Positions 1 through 8,871 of a stretch of DNA of 64,000 nt are shown piece after piece. Under the pieces are notes generated by a model. It made no database searches, was not told where the DNA came from, and saw only the letters and a program-made list of their open reading frames with translations. The DNA is from Streptomyces sp. CB00455 (GTDB lineage: Bacteria; Actinomycetota; Actinomycetes; Streptomycetales; Streptomycetaceae), in assembly GCF_001905445.1 (NCBI RefSeq), contig NZ_LIVQ01000005.1, positions 248,001-312,000 of the forward strand, given 5' to 3'. Numbering within the stretch: position 1 is the first letter of the stretch; every line of letters begins with the position of its first letter. The position numbers were made by a program, and so were the translations under genes.

Positions 1-2894
1 CAGTTCAGCACCTCCTTCTCCACGCGCTCGAGGTAGCGCTTGTCCGCGAAGTGCACGGCTTCGATGTCGTGCCCGATCTTCTTGAGCGGGGTGCCGTGCC
101 AGGTCTGCACGACGACCTGGCCGTCGCGCTTCTGGAACCAGTCGGGCAGGTGGTTGTTGGCGACGACGTAGCGCGCCCTGGCCATGGCCTCGTACCAGTC
201 CGGGGACCACATGCGGACGGGACGGGCGGTCGGGGGAACGGCCACCTGGTCGTCGCGCACCACCCACAGGTGCTCCAGGTCCACGCCGCGGCGGACCATC
301 TCCTCGTGCAGCGCGCGCGGGCTGTCGGAGTACTGGGTCCCCTTGAAGGCGTCGAAGAGCACCGCGTGGCGCAGCGGCTTGCGGCGGGCGTCCGGATAGG
401 CCTTGGTGCGCATCAGCTTCTGGCGGTACGGGCCGCGCGCCTCGTCCGGCATGGCCGAGTGGACGAGCAGGGAGAGGCGGTCGTACGCCTCCGCCTGGAG
501 TTCGTAGCGGCGCTCGTTGCTGGTCATCTCGCTGGGGAAGGCCGGGATGAGTTCCTGGGTCATCTTGACCATGAGGTCGTTGGACCGGTTCTCCGGTGTG
601 ACCGCGGAGGGGTCCTGGCGGCGCAGGAAGAAGTCCCAGCGGCCCGCGGCCAGCGGGATGTCTCCGGCCAGCGTGCGCATGCCGGCGGGAGAGATGACGA
701 AGCGGAACTCCTGGCCGTACCAGGTGATGGGGACGACGCGCTCCGCGCCGTGGGCGCGGGAGCGCACGACGATGTGCGCCGCGGCGAATTCGGAGCTGCT
801 GAGCATGTCCTCCGCCGCGTAGCCGACGACCACCTCCAGCGAACCGTCCGGGCGCCAGGTGACCGACTTGGCCAGGGGCAGGGTGTCGCGCTCGAACAGC
901 ACCACGTATCCGGAGCCGTTGCGGTGGATGAAGACCTCTCGGTCCGCGGCGCGGTTCTGCAGTTCCTCGGGCAGGCGGTAGTGGCCGTCGCCGGTGCCCT
1001 CCGCCATGACGGGGTAGATGGCCGCCTTGCGGCCCTCGACGTGGAAGGTGGTCTTCCAGCCGTTGCTGCCCGTGTTCCAGGTCTGCGGGACGCCCTCCGC
1101 GGAGTTGGTGCGGTGGCCGGGGACGAGCGCCTTGACCGGAATGCGCGTCACGAAGGTGTACCACCCCTCGCCGCCCGGCTTGAAGTGGACCCACGCGTCG
1201 TGCCGGCCGGCGCCGCCCATGCTGGTGACCCGGAACTTGCCCCACTCGGGGAGTTTGGGTCCGAGGTAGACCCCGCCCAGTTCCAGCTGGTCACCGACGA
1301 TGCGGTGGCGGGTGATGCGGCAACGGACCGTCTCCACGCGGAGCTTGAGCTTGCCCTGGAGGAAGAGCGGCACCACGCGGGTGTTCTTGTCGACGTACTG
1401 GTAGGGCGGGTTGGCGGCGGTGCCGGCGCCGCCCCGGCCGATCCCCTTGTAGCGGAACAGTCCGCGGCTCAGCACGCCCGCCGCGACGTCCCAGGTGCCT
1501 TCGACCCACTGGCCCTTGCGCTTGAGCCGCGCCGGGTCGAAACGGACCTGGAAGCCGGACCAGTCGTAGCAGTAGCGGTTCTGACCCGAGTGCTCCGTGG
1601 CCTGCGGGTAGTAGGTGGTCTTCGCCTTGGCGACGACGACCCGCCCCTGCTTCTTGTTCCGCACGGCGATGGCCTTCATCGACATGTGCCGCTTGTGCAC
1701 GTTGATGAAGCGGACGTACGCGGAGCCCTCCAGGGTCAGGTGCCCGGTATCGTCCCACTGCGCGCGGGTCAGCGACCCGTGCAGCGACAGTTCCTTGTCC
1801 AGCCGGTAGGCGCTCTTGTCGAGGCCGATGGACTTGTCCCCGAGGTAGGGGTAGTTGAGGTAGCGGTGCAGGCGGCGCTGGACGGGCATGGGGCCGCCCT
1901 TGCGCTCGAACTCCACGACGTCGAGCAGCTCTTTCAGGCGGCCCTCGCGCACCAGCAGCCATTTGACGCGGGCATCGGCGGGAAGCTCGTCGATGATGTC
2001 CTCGTCGGCCTCGTCCAGGAATTCGTTCGCCCACCGCATGAAGGCGTCCTGGTATTCCGCGTCGGCGTCGGGGAGCACCTTCAGGTGCAGCATCAGGTCC
2101 GACCTCAGGCAGGCGAGGTCGTACTTGCGCTTGTGGTCGCTGTAGGACTTGGCGCGGTGGCCGGCGAGGAACCGGCTGACCGACTGCACCGCGGCGACCC
2201 GGTCCTGGAGGTTGCTGAATTCGGTGTGCCGCTGGGTGATGGAGGGCGCGGCGCCGCCTTCACGCCGTCGCCAGAAATAGACGATGTCGGTGAGTATGTC
2301 CACCTTGTTCGCACGGAAATGGGCGAACATGTTGACCCAGGAGTCCTCATACATGACTCCCTCGGGGAACGCGATGTAGTGGTAGTCCCAGAAGGAACGC
2401 CGGAACACCTTGTTCCACACCGTGCGGTCGTAAATGAGCTCGGGGACCTTGGTGATGTGGGTGCCGCGCTTGCTGCGCTGCATGGGGGCCTTGTGCAGGG
2501 GGGACTGCCACCGCTTGGTGGAGTTCATCATCTGCACGTTGCCCGAGACGAAGTCGGAGCCGGAGGCTTCCAGGGTCTGCACGAGCAGCTCGTAGGCGTA
2601 CTCGGGTATGACGTCGTCGCCGTCGACGAACGCGAGGAACTCGGCCTGGGGGTGCGCTGCGCGTATGCCGGCGTTGCGCGCGTGACCCGGCCCCATGGAC
2701 TCCTGGCGCATCAGCCGGAAGCGGGGGTCCCGGCGGGCGAAGTCCGCGGCGATCGCGGTCGAGGAGTCCGTCGAGCCGTCGTCGACCATGATCACTTCTA
2801 GGTCACGGAACGTCTGCCTGGCTATCGATTCCAGGCATTCTTCGAGATAGATCTCGACATCCTGGAAGGGAACGATGACACTCAGGCGGGGCAT
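1..2894 (-). CDS. Bifunctional GT2 glycosyltransferase / CDP-glycerol glycerophosphotransferase (3' end outside window)
   Basis: The protein probably builds a wall teichoic-acid type polymer at the inner membrane face. It starts at ATG 2894 with MPRLSVIVPFQDVEIYLEEC, typical of GT-A family 2 enzymes, followed by MVDDGSTD (nucleotide binding) and FVDGDD (a DXD-type metal motif) within about the first 130 residues. A long middle part (about residues 230-780) has no motif I recognise. Near the window edge the sequence VVQTWHGTPLKKIGHD (about residue 930) is a hallmark of the TagB/TagF CDP-glycerol glycerophosphotransferase family. The reading frame stays open to base 1, so the catalytic C-terminal part is cut off. 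Fusions of this GT2-TagF layout are common in actinobacteria. The gene stands alone here with about 350 bp of non-coding sequence upstream. The polymer and acceptor cannot be deduced. Confidence 0.9.
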   Translation of the reverse strand, partial: MPRLSVIVPFQDVEIYLEECLESIARQTFRDLEVIMVDDGSTDSSTAIAADFARRDPRFRLMRQESMGPGHARNAGIRAAHPQAEFLAFVDGDDVIPEYAYELLVQTLEASGSDFVSGNVQMMNSTKRWQSPLHKAPMQRSKRGTHITKVPELIYDRTVWNKVFRRSFWDYHYIAFPEGVMYEDSWVNMFAHFRANKVDILTDIVYFWRRREGGAAPSITQRHTEFSNLQDRVAAVQSVSRFLAGHRAKSYSDHKRKYDLACLRSDLMLHLKVLPDADAEYQDAFMRWANEFLDEADEDIIDELPADARVKWLLVREGRLKELLDVVEFERKGGPMPVQRRLHRYLNYPYLGDKSIGLDKSAYRLDKELSLHGSLTRAQWDDTGHLTLEGSAYVRFINVHKRHMSMKAIAVRNKKQGRVVVAKAKTTYYPQATEHSGQNRYCYDWSGFQVRFDPARLKRKGQWVEGTWDVAAGVLSRGLFRYKGIGRGGAGTAANPPYQYVDKNTRVVPLFLQGKLKLRVETVRCRITRHRIVGDQLELGGVYLGPKLPEWGKFRVTSMGGAGRHDAWVHFKPGGEGWYTFVTRIPVKALVPGHRTNSAEGVPQTWNTGSNGWKTTFHVEGRKAAIYPVMAEGTGDGHYRLPEELQNRAADREVFIHRNGSGYVVLFERDTLPLAKSVTWRPDGSLEVVVGYAAEDMLSSSEFAAAHIVVRSRAHGAERVVPITWYGQEFRFVISPAGMRTLAGDIPLAAGRWDFFLRRQDPSAVTPENRSNDLMVKMTQELIPAFPSEMTSNERRYELQAEAYDRLSLLVHSAMPDEARGPYRQKLMRTKAYPDARRKPLRHAVLFDAFKGTQYSDSPRALHEEMVRRGVDLEHLWVVRDDQVAVPPTARPVRMWSPDWYEAMARARYVVANNHLPDWFQKRDGQVVVQTWHGTPLKKIGHDIEAVHFADKRYLERVEKEVLN

Positions 2895-3245
2895 ACCTGC
2901 CACTCAGAAAACTCCTCGGCTGTCACTCTTCTTCCGGTGCGCGCCGACCCGCCGCGACACGGGGTCGGATCCGCCCCTGACCCTGACCACCGCCGCCCCC
3001 AGCCTCGTCGCCCGCCCCACCTTGATCCGCACAGTTATGCGACCCTCACAGGGCCCGTGCAGCCTAGGCCAATCGGTTAACGCCGAGCAAGTGTCCACAA
3101 ACGCGCCGACGCCCCCATGGTTCGCGTTCGCTAACACGCAACCGGGCCCGGAGGGCGGGAACGACGCCAACTCCCCAGTTGAACAGGGGAAGGCGCGGGA
3201 ATGAATTGTTTACCGCGGTCGGGCCGGATCACCCGGTGACAAAGC
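2895..3245. other. Intergenic region upstream of the TagF-like gene
   Basis: About 350 bp between the start of the TagF-like gene and the 3' end of the next minus-strand gene. It must hold the promoter of the TagF-like gene, but I see no convincing -35/-10 pair. A short palindrome TCACCcGGTGA lies around 3229-3239 close to the stop codon of the upstream gene and may be part of a weak terminator. No credible small ORF was found. Confidence 0.4.
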
Positions 3246-4403
3246 TCACCCCACGCAACGCCAGCTGCCGAAGGCGAGCCCTTCGGCAGTGGGATCCCTG
3301 CGTACGACGCACAGCCCGCCGTCCGTGTCGATCATCGCGATCGTGACGCGGCCCCGGGCGTCGAGGGCGATGGCCGGCAGCCCCGCGCACCGGTCCCCCA
3401 CCGGCGCCCACCAGGCCCCGTACTGTTCGCCCTCCGTGGGGTAGGCCGCGATCTCGGGGTGGCCCCCGGCGCCCCGCTGGAGCAGGACCGTGCAGTCGTA
3501 ACCGTTGACGGGTGCGCGGACGACCCCCACGGGTCCGACGCCGCCCGCGCCGCCCATGGACACGAACCCGCTCTTCGTCACCGCGCCGACGCCCTGCGGC
3601 CGGCAGGCGACCACGCCACCGTCCACGGGATCGCGCCAGAAGTGGGTGAGGGTCCCCGGGCTCGTCTCGCAGGAGCTGTAGGTCTCCTCGACGGCATCGG
3701 CCTCCATCCGCCCCAGCCAGCCGAAGCCGCTCCCCCCGGGCTTTTCCTGGCCCATCTGCACGGCACCGCCGCGGAAGGGCGCGAGGAAACCGACCCGGCC
3801 CTGCGGGAGCCCGAGCGGCACGACCGCGCCGCGCACCCACCGGAGCTGGTGGTCGCTCCAGTCGCCCCACGCCCCGTCGGCGCGCTGGGAGCGGGCGCGG
3901 ACGCCGACTCCGAAGCGGGTGACGAAGTAGTGGAGGGAGCCCGCCGCGTCGGCGAGGACGACGGGGGCGCCCGGGGCGGGGGCCGACTCGTCGCCGGCCG
4001 GGAACGGGTTGCCCACGGCGCGCCATCCGCTGAGCGGCCGGCCGCTCTGGTACTGGGCGGCGAGGATGAAGTCGCGGCCGTCCGGGGCGCCGTCCCGCCG
4101 GCGGCCCGCGGCGAACCAGACGAAGCCGTTGTGGTCCTGCGCCAGGGTGTAGCGGCCGGTCCAGCCCTCCACGGGGAACAGGTCGGGCCCGTGCCAGACG
4201 TCGGAGCCGGGCGCCGACTCGGTCCAGCGCACCAGGCCCTCGGCGCAGCTCGCGTAGGCGGTCAGCCGGCCGTCGCGCCCCAGCCGGAGCCAGCCCGCGG
4301 GGGCGTGCCCGGCGTCGGCCGCCGCGGCTATCGCGGAGCCTTGGACCGCGGTCGCTCCGGAGGTGGCACCTCGGACCGTTTCCGCACGTCCGCGTCGCGC
4401 CAT
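3246..4403 (-). CDS. Hypothetical protein, beta-propeller (sialidase/lectin-like) repeats
   Basis: A 385-residue protein of unknown function. Its sequence consists of recurring short strands rich in W, G and D, such as GWRAVGNPF, GDWSDHQLRW, TLTHFWRDP and YGAWWAPVG, spaced at roughly 45-50 residues. That is what repeated propeller blades of PLL-lectin or sialidase-like proteins look like. No catalytic residues are recognisable and there is no clear signal peptide, although residues 10-30 are alanine-rich. The ATG at 4403 follows a plausible AGGAG in GACAGGAGTGGGCAGG. It lies directly upstream, on the same strand, of the teichoic-acid type glycosyltransferase, so a role at the cell surface is possible, but this is inference only. 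Confidence 0.7.
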   Translation of the reverse strand: MARRGRAETVRGATSGATAVQGSAIAAAADAGHAPAGWLRLGRDGRLTAYASCAEGLVRWTESAPGSDVWHGPDLFPVEGWTGRYTLAQDHNGFVWFAAGRRRDGAPDGRDFILAAQYQSGRPLSGWRAVGNPFPAGDESAPAPGAPVVLADAAGSLHYFVTRFGVGVRARSQRADGAWGDWSDHQLRWVRGAVVPLGLPQGRVGFLAPFRGGAVQMGQEKPGGSGFGWLGRMEADAVEETYSSCETSPGTLTHFWRDPVDGGVVACRPQGVGAVTKSGFVSMGGAGGVGPVGVVRAPVNGYDCTVLLQRGAGGHPEIAAYPTEGEQYGAWWAPVGDRCAGLPAIALDARGRVTIAMIDTDGGLCVVRRDPTAEGLAFGSWRCVG

Positions 4404-4988
4404 GACCTGCCCACTCCTGTCCGCGCTCGTCCATTTTGTCCGATCCGGCCCGCCGGGCCGTGGGACAATTTACGGCAGCGCGACGAACGGTCGGTGCCAG
4501 GGTCATGTGTTCATGACAGCCCCGGCATCCGTGCAACCTAGCCTGATCGGGCCCCCTTCACCACCGCCGGGCTGGGGCGCGGACGAAACGTTTCAGCGGG
4601 CCGGGCGGGGCGAGCCCGGACGGACCGGGCGGGGCCCTTGCCGATACGGGCGGCGAGCCCTGCCCATGCGGGTGAGCTGCATCTGCCGATGCGGGTGAGC
4701 TGCATCTGTTCCACTCCCTGCCCGGGACGAGGCCGAGCGGGCGTCCGGTGCCGCGGACCGCGACGGGCATCCGCCGGCCCCGATGCTGATGCTGGTGTTG
4801 AAGTCCTCTCAGCGCAGGGGGTGTTCCCCGGCACGCTGCCGCCGCACCGGGCGGTCAAGACCGCGAAGAACCACCGGGGCCAGGTGCGGCAGCGGGTGGG
4901 CCCGGTCCACGACCGGGCCCAGGGCCGCCGCACCGCCGAGGCATCGGTCCGCAGGGAAGCCGCGGCGGCAAGCGGATCACGACGGAGA
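4404..4988. other. Intergenic region with a short tandem repeat, no convincing gene
   Basis: A 585-bp stretch between the 3' end of the hydrolase gene and the start of the propeller-like gene. It contains the promoter side of the propeller-like gene and a duplicated 20-mer (listed separately). Between about 4800 and 4985 codon-like lysine/arginine-rich text appears in more than one frame (for example KRITTEIRKAKEAA), which could be the residue of a decayed gene, but I could not assign a family or a consistent frame. Confidence 0.4.
4666..4708. repeat. Two perfect 20-bp direct repeats, period 23 bp
   Basis: The 20-mer ATGCGGGTGAGCTGCATCTG occurs at 4666-4685 and again, without mismatch, at 4689-4708, separated by CCG. 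Only two copies exist, so this is not a CRISPR array. It may be a slipped-strand duplication or a pair of binding sites. Confidence 0.8.
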
Positions 4989-6446
4989 TCAGGAAGGCGA
5001 AGGAGGCGGCTGGCGGAAGCCGAGGTCGCCATAGGCCGACAGAACGCCGGCCAGGTCACCGGGTGCGTGCCGCAGGGTGGCGTCCAGGAAGGCGAGAGTG
5101 GTTGCGGCGACCACGTGCGGGCTTTCGGTGCGGCCCAGGGAGCCGACTACCGAGGGCACGGGCGGCAGGTACAGGGGGCCGTCCATGAAGGTGAGGTGTG
5201 CGGCGCCGGGGATGGTGAGCCGGTAGCTCGTCGCGGTGCTGCGCCCCAGGGCCTCGGTCAGGCGGGGCATGTAGTGCGGGTCGGTTCCGGAGGTGACGGC
5301 CTGGGTGAGGGCGAGCGTCGGCTGGTGGAGGGAGGGGGAGGCGGGGCCGTGGGGGTAGCCGTCCAGATCGATGACGGCGCCGAACCGGTGGTCCTGGCGG
5401 GCTGCCTGCAGAGCGGCGGCGCCACCCATGGAGTGGCCGGTCACCGCGACCCGGCCGGTGTCCAGGCGTCCGGTCAGCGGTCCGGTTATCTCACCTCGGT
5501 CCAGGTGTTCCAGCCGGGTGAGGACGAAGCCGAGGTCGGCGGCCCGGACAGCCGTCCAGTGGGCGGCCAGCTCGCCGTCCTTGTCCCGGTCTCCGGTGGA
5601 GGCGGTCTCGGCGTGAACCGTTCGGCCGTCGGCGAGGACGACGACGGCGGAGTCGTACGGGTGGTCGAGGGCGGCGACCACATAGCCGTGGCTGGCCAGT
5701 TCCTCCGCCCAGGCGGTGTTCTGGGTACGCACTCCGCCCGACCCGGGAGAGAACAGCACGACCGGGAACCGTTCGCCCCCACCGGCCACCGGAGCGTCGA
5801 AGACCGCATGGGTGTGGGCGCGCGGGACGCCGTCGAACAGGAAGCCGGGCAAGCCCACTTCGCCGGCGAGGGCATCGGAAACGGTGCGCGCCTCCTGCTC
5901 CGTGCGTCCGAGGTACTGGGCCCGCCGCGCGCCTGCGGAGCCCTTCTGCGCGGGGTACCAGAGCTGGACCACGACCGTGCGCAGGTCGTTCGGATCGGCG
6001 GTGAAGCTCTCGGGGCGGCGTGGGTCGGTCCACTGCACCACGCCGGTGCCGACCGCGAAACGGCCCGACGGCTCGGGGAACACGGGTACGGGAAAGGCCC
6101 ATGCGGCCACCGGACCCGTGGCGATCAGGCCGGCGCAGACCACCGACCCCGGCAGCGCCAGCCACCATCGGGCCCGCCACGCCGGGCGGCCGGTACGGCG
6201 TCGCAGCAGGGGAGAGAGGGCGAACGGCAACGCGACGGCAGCGCCTGCCAGTACCGGCAGCACCTGCCAGCGGATCCCCACCACACTCAGCACGATCGCG
6301 GACAGCACGAGGACCGCCCCCGCCGCGATCGTGACGCGTGGGCGGGCAGTGGGGGGAAGCCAGCGCGCCCCCACCAGCGCGACGGCACCCGACAAGGCAA
6401 GGAATTCCGGAGGGGACATGTACAGCCCCGCGATGATCTCGGTCAC
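4989..6446 (-). CDS. Membrane-anchored alpha/beta hydrolase, PAF-acetylhydrolase-like
   Basis: Probable serine esterase or lipase of the platelet-activating-factor acetylhydrolase family, 485 residues from the GTG at 6446 (preceded by GAGGAT). About the first 130 residues contain four hydrophobic segments (for example PEFLALSGAVALVGA and VLVLSAIVLSVVGI), so the enzyme is anchored in the membrane with its catalytic domain after them. The nucleophile elbow is GHSMGG; IDLDGYP supplies a likely acidic residue and PGAAHLTFMD the likely histidine. The motif VVVQLWYPA near the start of the catalytic domain is typical of this family. The gene is divergent from the two-component system starting at 6854 and shares a 407-bp upstream region containing three operator-like repeats, so it may be a target of that system. 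An ATG at 6419 is an alternative start. Confidence 0.85.
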   Translation of the reverse strand: MTEIIAGLYMSPPEFLALSGAVALVGARWLPPTARPRVTIAAGAVLVLSAIVLSVVGIRWQVLPVLAGAAVALPFALSPLLRRRTGRPAWRARWWLALPGSVVCAGLIATGPVAAWAFPVPVFPEPSGRFAVGTGVVQWTDPRRPESFTADPNDLRTVVVQLWYPAQKGSAGARRAQYLGRTEQEARTVSDALAGEVGLPGFLFDGVPRAHTHAVFDAPVAGGGERFPVVLFSPGSGGVRTQNTAWAEELASHGYVVAALDHPYDSAVVVLADGRTVHAETASTGDRDKDGELAAHWTAVRAADLGFVLTRLEHLDRGEITGPLTGRLDTGRVAVTGHSMGGAAALQAARQDHRFGAVIDLDGYPHGPASPSLHQPTLALTQAVTSGTDPHYMPRLTEALGRSTATSYRLTIPGAAHLTFMDGPLYLPPVPSVVGSLGRTESPHVVAATTLAFLDATLRHAPGDLAGVLSAYGDLGFRQPPPSPS

Positions 6447-6502
6447 CCGGCCATCCTCAGGGCGGGGCGCGCGATGCCACATCGGCCCCCGGTCGCCACC
6501 GC

Positions 6503-6597
6503 GTGCGAACCGCAGTCGCAATCCGAGGCATGTCCCCCGTGCGACCGCAGTCGCATCCGGGCATCCCGCCGGTGCCACCGGAGTCGCAATCGAGCGC
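6503..6597. promoter_or_regulatory. Three phased operator-like repeats between divergent genes
   Basis: Three related sites sit in the 407-bp gap between the hydrolase and the histidine kinase. The cores CCGCAGTCGCA (6510-6520), CCGCAGTCGCA (6545-6555) and CCGGAGTCGCA (6578-6588) are 35 and 33 bp apart, close to three helical turns. The first two are inverted repeats TGCGA-N6/7-TCGCA; the third is degenerate in its left arm. Such arrays commonly bind a dimeric regulator, here most simply the adjacent LuxR-type response regulator. Confidence 0.6.
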
Positions 6598-6744
6598 GCC
6601 GGGTGAACAGACGCTTTGCGACCGCGGAAGGTGCCGGGACTCCTCCTGCGGTCGTACGCCGGCGCGGCGCCATCAGCCGGTGGTCTCATGTGCCGAGCGG
6701 GCCCGCGGCCTACCGTGACAGGGCCGCGGTACGCCGTGGAGCGC

Positions 6745-6768
6745 GGGGTGCGGGGTGCGGGGTGCGGG
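6745..6768 (+). other. G-quadruplex-type sequence in the leader of the histidine kinase gene
   Basis: Four G-runs of 3-4 bases are separated by identical TGC spacers, formed by tandem repetition of the 7-mer GGGGTGC. It lies 86 bp before the kinase start codon and fits the G3+N1-7 quadruplex rule. It could also be simple slippage-prone repeat DNA. Confidence 0.55.
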
Positions 6769-6853
6769 CTGCTCGTACCGACCCGGCTCCGGCTGTACGC
6801 GGTGGCGGTCCCGGCCCGGGGCCGCCATGAAGCCGAATCGGCAGGAACGTGTG

Positions 6854-8143
6854 ATGACCGAGGCGGCCGCAGAGCCCGGCAACGCCCACCCGGTGCGCCA
6901 CCGGGACCGCGTGCGACGGACGAGGACAGCCGTACGGCTGACGAGGTACGCCGACCTGGCCTCCTCGCGAGGGGCGCGACTGGTGCGAGCCGCCCGGCGC
7001 TGGGGCCTGCGGCTGCCGCCCACGGTGTGGGACTCGCTGTTGCCGGCGCTGCTCCTGCTCAACATCGTGACCACGCGCCCGCCGCGAGAGCTCCCGGTTG
7101 CCGTCACCCTCAGCGCCGCCCTCGCGCTGCCGCTGGTGTGGCGGCGCCGGGCCCCGCTCACGGTGTTCGGGGCCGTGGCAGCCGCGGCCTTCGTCCAGTG
7201 GCTGATGGACGTCCAGCTGCCGGCGGACATCGCCTTGCTGGTGGCCCTCTACACGGCGGCCGCGAACGCGGGCCGGCGCGCCGCGCTCCTCGCCGGTGCC
7301 GTCGTGGAGGGCGGGGCCCTGCTGGCCTGCCTGCGCTGGGCGACGGAAGGCGCGTTCCTGACCCCCTTCGTCGCGGTGACCGCGATGGTCGTCGCCGCCG
7401 CCGTCCTCGGTGTGAATGTGCGGACCACGCGGGCCTACCTCGCGGCCCTGGAGGAGCGGGCCGCACGCCTGGAGCAACAACAGGACCAGCAGGCGCGACT
7501 GGCCGTCGCCGAGGAGAGGACGCGCATCACCCGGGAGATGCACGACATCGTCACCCACAACCTGTCCGTGATGGTCGCGCTCACCGACGCCGCCGTCTAC
7601 GCACAGCGCCGGTCGCCCGACAAGGCCACCACCGCGATGCTCCAGATCTCCGAGACGGGCCGGCAGGCCCTGACCGACATGCGGCGCTCGCTCGGCATCC
7701 TGCGGACCGGCGAACCGGACGCGGAGCGCCACCCGTTGCCCGGCATCGCGCAAGTGGAGAGTCTCGCCGACCAGATGTGCGCCGCCGGGCTGGCGACCCG
7801 CGTCGAGGTCCGGGGCGGCCACACCCACATACCCGCCACCGCACAACTGACCGTCTACCGCCTGGTACAGGAAGCCTTGACCAACACCCTCAAGCACACG
7901 CCCGCCGGCACACACGCGGAGGTCCGCATACAGTGCGCAGCCGAGACCGTCACGGTGGACGTCACCGACAACGGCCCCTGCCCGCCGCTGCCCGGCGCCA
8001 CACCATCCGGCCACGGCATCCCCGGCATGCGCGAGCGCTCGGCCGTCTACGGGGGGAAGTTGCGGGCCGGACCGCTTCCGGGCGGCGGCTGGGGAGTCCA
8101 CACCCGCCTCTTCCTCGGCAGCGGCGAAGGGGCCTGCGCATGA
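6854..8143 (+). CDS. NarL/DesK-type sensor histidine kinase
   Basis: Two-component sensor of the HisKA_3 group, 429 residues. The N-terminal part has several membrane segments (about residues 50-195: LLPALLLLNIV, AVTLSAALALPLVW, FGAVAAAAFVQW, ALLAGAVVEGGALLA, FVAVTAMVVAAAVLG) and no large extracellular domain, so the signal is probably sensed in or at the membrane. A short coiled segment EERAARLEQQQDQQARL leads to the dimerisation/phosphoacceptor motif TREMHDIVTHNLSVMVAL with the likely phospho-His at residue 230. The C-terminal ATPase part has VYRLVQEALTNTLKH (N box), DNGPCPPLP and GHGIPGMRERS. The ATG at 6854 follows GGCAGGAA. The gene overlaps the response regulator by ATGA and forms an operon with it. 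Confidence 0.93.
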   Translation: MTEAAAEPGNAHPVRHRDRVRRTRTAVRLTRYADLASSRGARLVRAARRWGLRLPPTVWDSLLPALLLLNIVTTRPPRELPVAVTLSAALALPLVWRRRAPLTVFGAVAAAAFVQWLMDVQLPADIALLVALYTAAANAGRRAALLAGAVVEGGALLACLRWATEGAFLTPFVAVTAMVVAAAVLGVNVRTTRAYLAALEERAARLEQQQDQQARLAVAEERTRITREMHDIVTHNLSVMVALTDAAVYAQRRSPDKATTAMLQISETGRQALTDMRRSLGILRTGEPDAERHPLPGIAQVESLADQMCAAGLATRVEVRGGHTHIPATAQLTVYRLVQEALTNTLKHTPAGTHAEVRIQCAAETVTVDVTDNGPCPPLPGATPSGHGIPGMRERSAVYGGKLRAGPLPGGGWGVHTRLFLGSGEGACA

Positions 8144-8802
8144 CGATCCGCATCCTGATCGCCGACGACGAAGCGCTGCTCCGCATGGCCTTCGGCACGG
8201 TCCTGGAGGCCCAGCCCGACATGGCGCCGGTCGGCGAAGCCGCGGACGGCGTCCAGGCCATACGCCTCGCCCGGGAGTTGCGCCCCGACGTCGTCCTCAT
8301 GGACGTCCGGATGCCCGGGACCGACGGGATCGAGGCGACCCGGCAGGTCGTCCGGATCTCCCCGCAGAGCCGAGTGCTGATCCTCACCACCTTCGACCTG
8401 GATGAATACGCCTTCGCCGGACTCAACGCCGGAGCCTCGGGCTTCCTGCCGAAAAACACCAGGCCCGAGGAACTGCTCACCGCGATACGCAGCGTGGCCG
8501 CGGGCGACGCGGTGGTCTCCCCACGGATCACCCGCCGCCTGCTGGACAACCTCCGCCCGCACATCCCCGGCGGCCGCAGCGCCGAGCGCGACGAGCGGCT
8601 GAGCCGGCTCAGCGCCCGTGAGCGCGAGGTGCTCATCCAGGTGGGCTGCGGCCTGTCCAACGCCGAGATCGCAGCCGGCCTGCACCTCGCGGAGGCGACC
8701 GTGAAGTCCCATCTGGGGCGGATCCTGCAAAAGCTCGAACTCCGCGACCGGATACAGGCCGTGGTCTTCGCCTACGAAAGCCGCCTGATCCACCCGGCAT
8801 GA
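8140..8802 (+). CDS. NarL/FixJ-family response regulator
   Basis: Partner of the preceding kinase, 220 residues. The receiver domain (residues 1-120) has the acidic pocket ADDE, the phospho-acceptor in VVLMDVRMPG (about residue 54), the switch threonine region ILTTFD and the conserved lysine in FLPKNT. The LuxR-type helix-turn-helix is near residues 155-210 (LSAREREVLIQVGCGLSNAE, then ATVKSHLGRILQKLEL). The start ATG overlaps the kinase stop by four bases (ATGA), so translation is coupled. The three repeats upstream of the kinase gene are a plausible autoregulatory target. Confidence 0.95.
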   Translation: MTIRILIADDEALLRMAFGTVLEAQPDMAPVGEAADGVQAIRLARELRPDVVLMDVRMPGTDGIEATRQVVRISPQSRVLILTTFDLDEYAFAGLNAGASGFLPKNTRPEELLTAIRSVAAGDAVVSPRITRRLLDNLRPHIPGGRSAERDERLSRLSAREREVLIQVGCGLSNAEIAAGLHLAEATVKSHLGRILQKLELRDRIQAVVFAYESRLIHPA

Positions 8803-8871
8803 CGCCGCCGCCGGATCCGATCGAGGAAGATGGGACGCAGAACGCAACGATCCACAGCCGGAACGGAACCC

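Noticed and set aside
51..2801. Long plus-strand open frame of 916 codons opposite the TagF-like gene
   Set aside because: It is the antisense shadow of a clear GT2/TagF reading frame; its protein has no motifs and its composition reflects third-position GC bias.
4666..4708. Possible CRISPR array
   Set aside because: Only two copies with a 3-bp spacer and no cas genes.
4783..5034. Short plus-strand frame of 83 codons
   Set aside because: Arginine-rich, without recognisable family or ribosome site, and overlapping the end of the hydrolase gene; at most a decayed gene.
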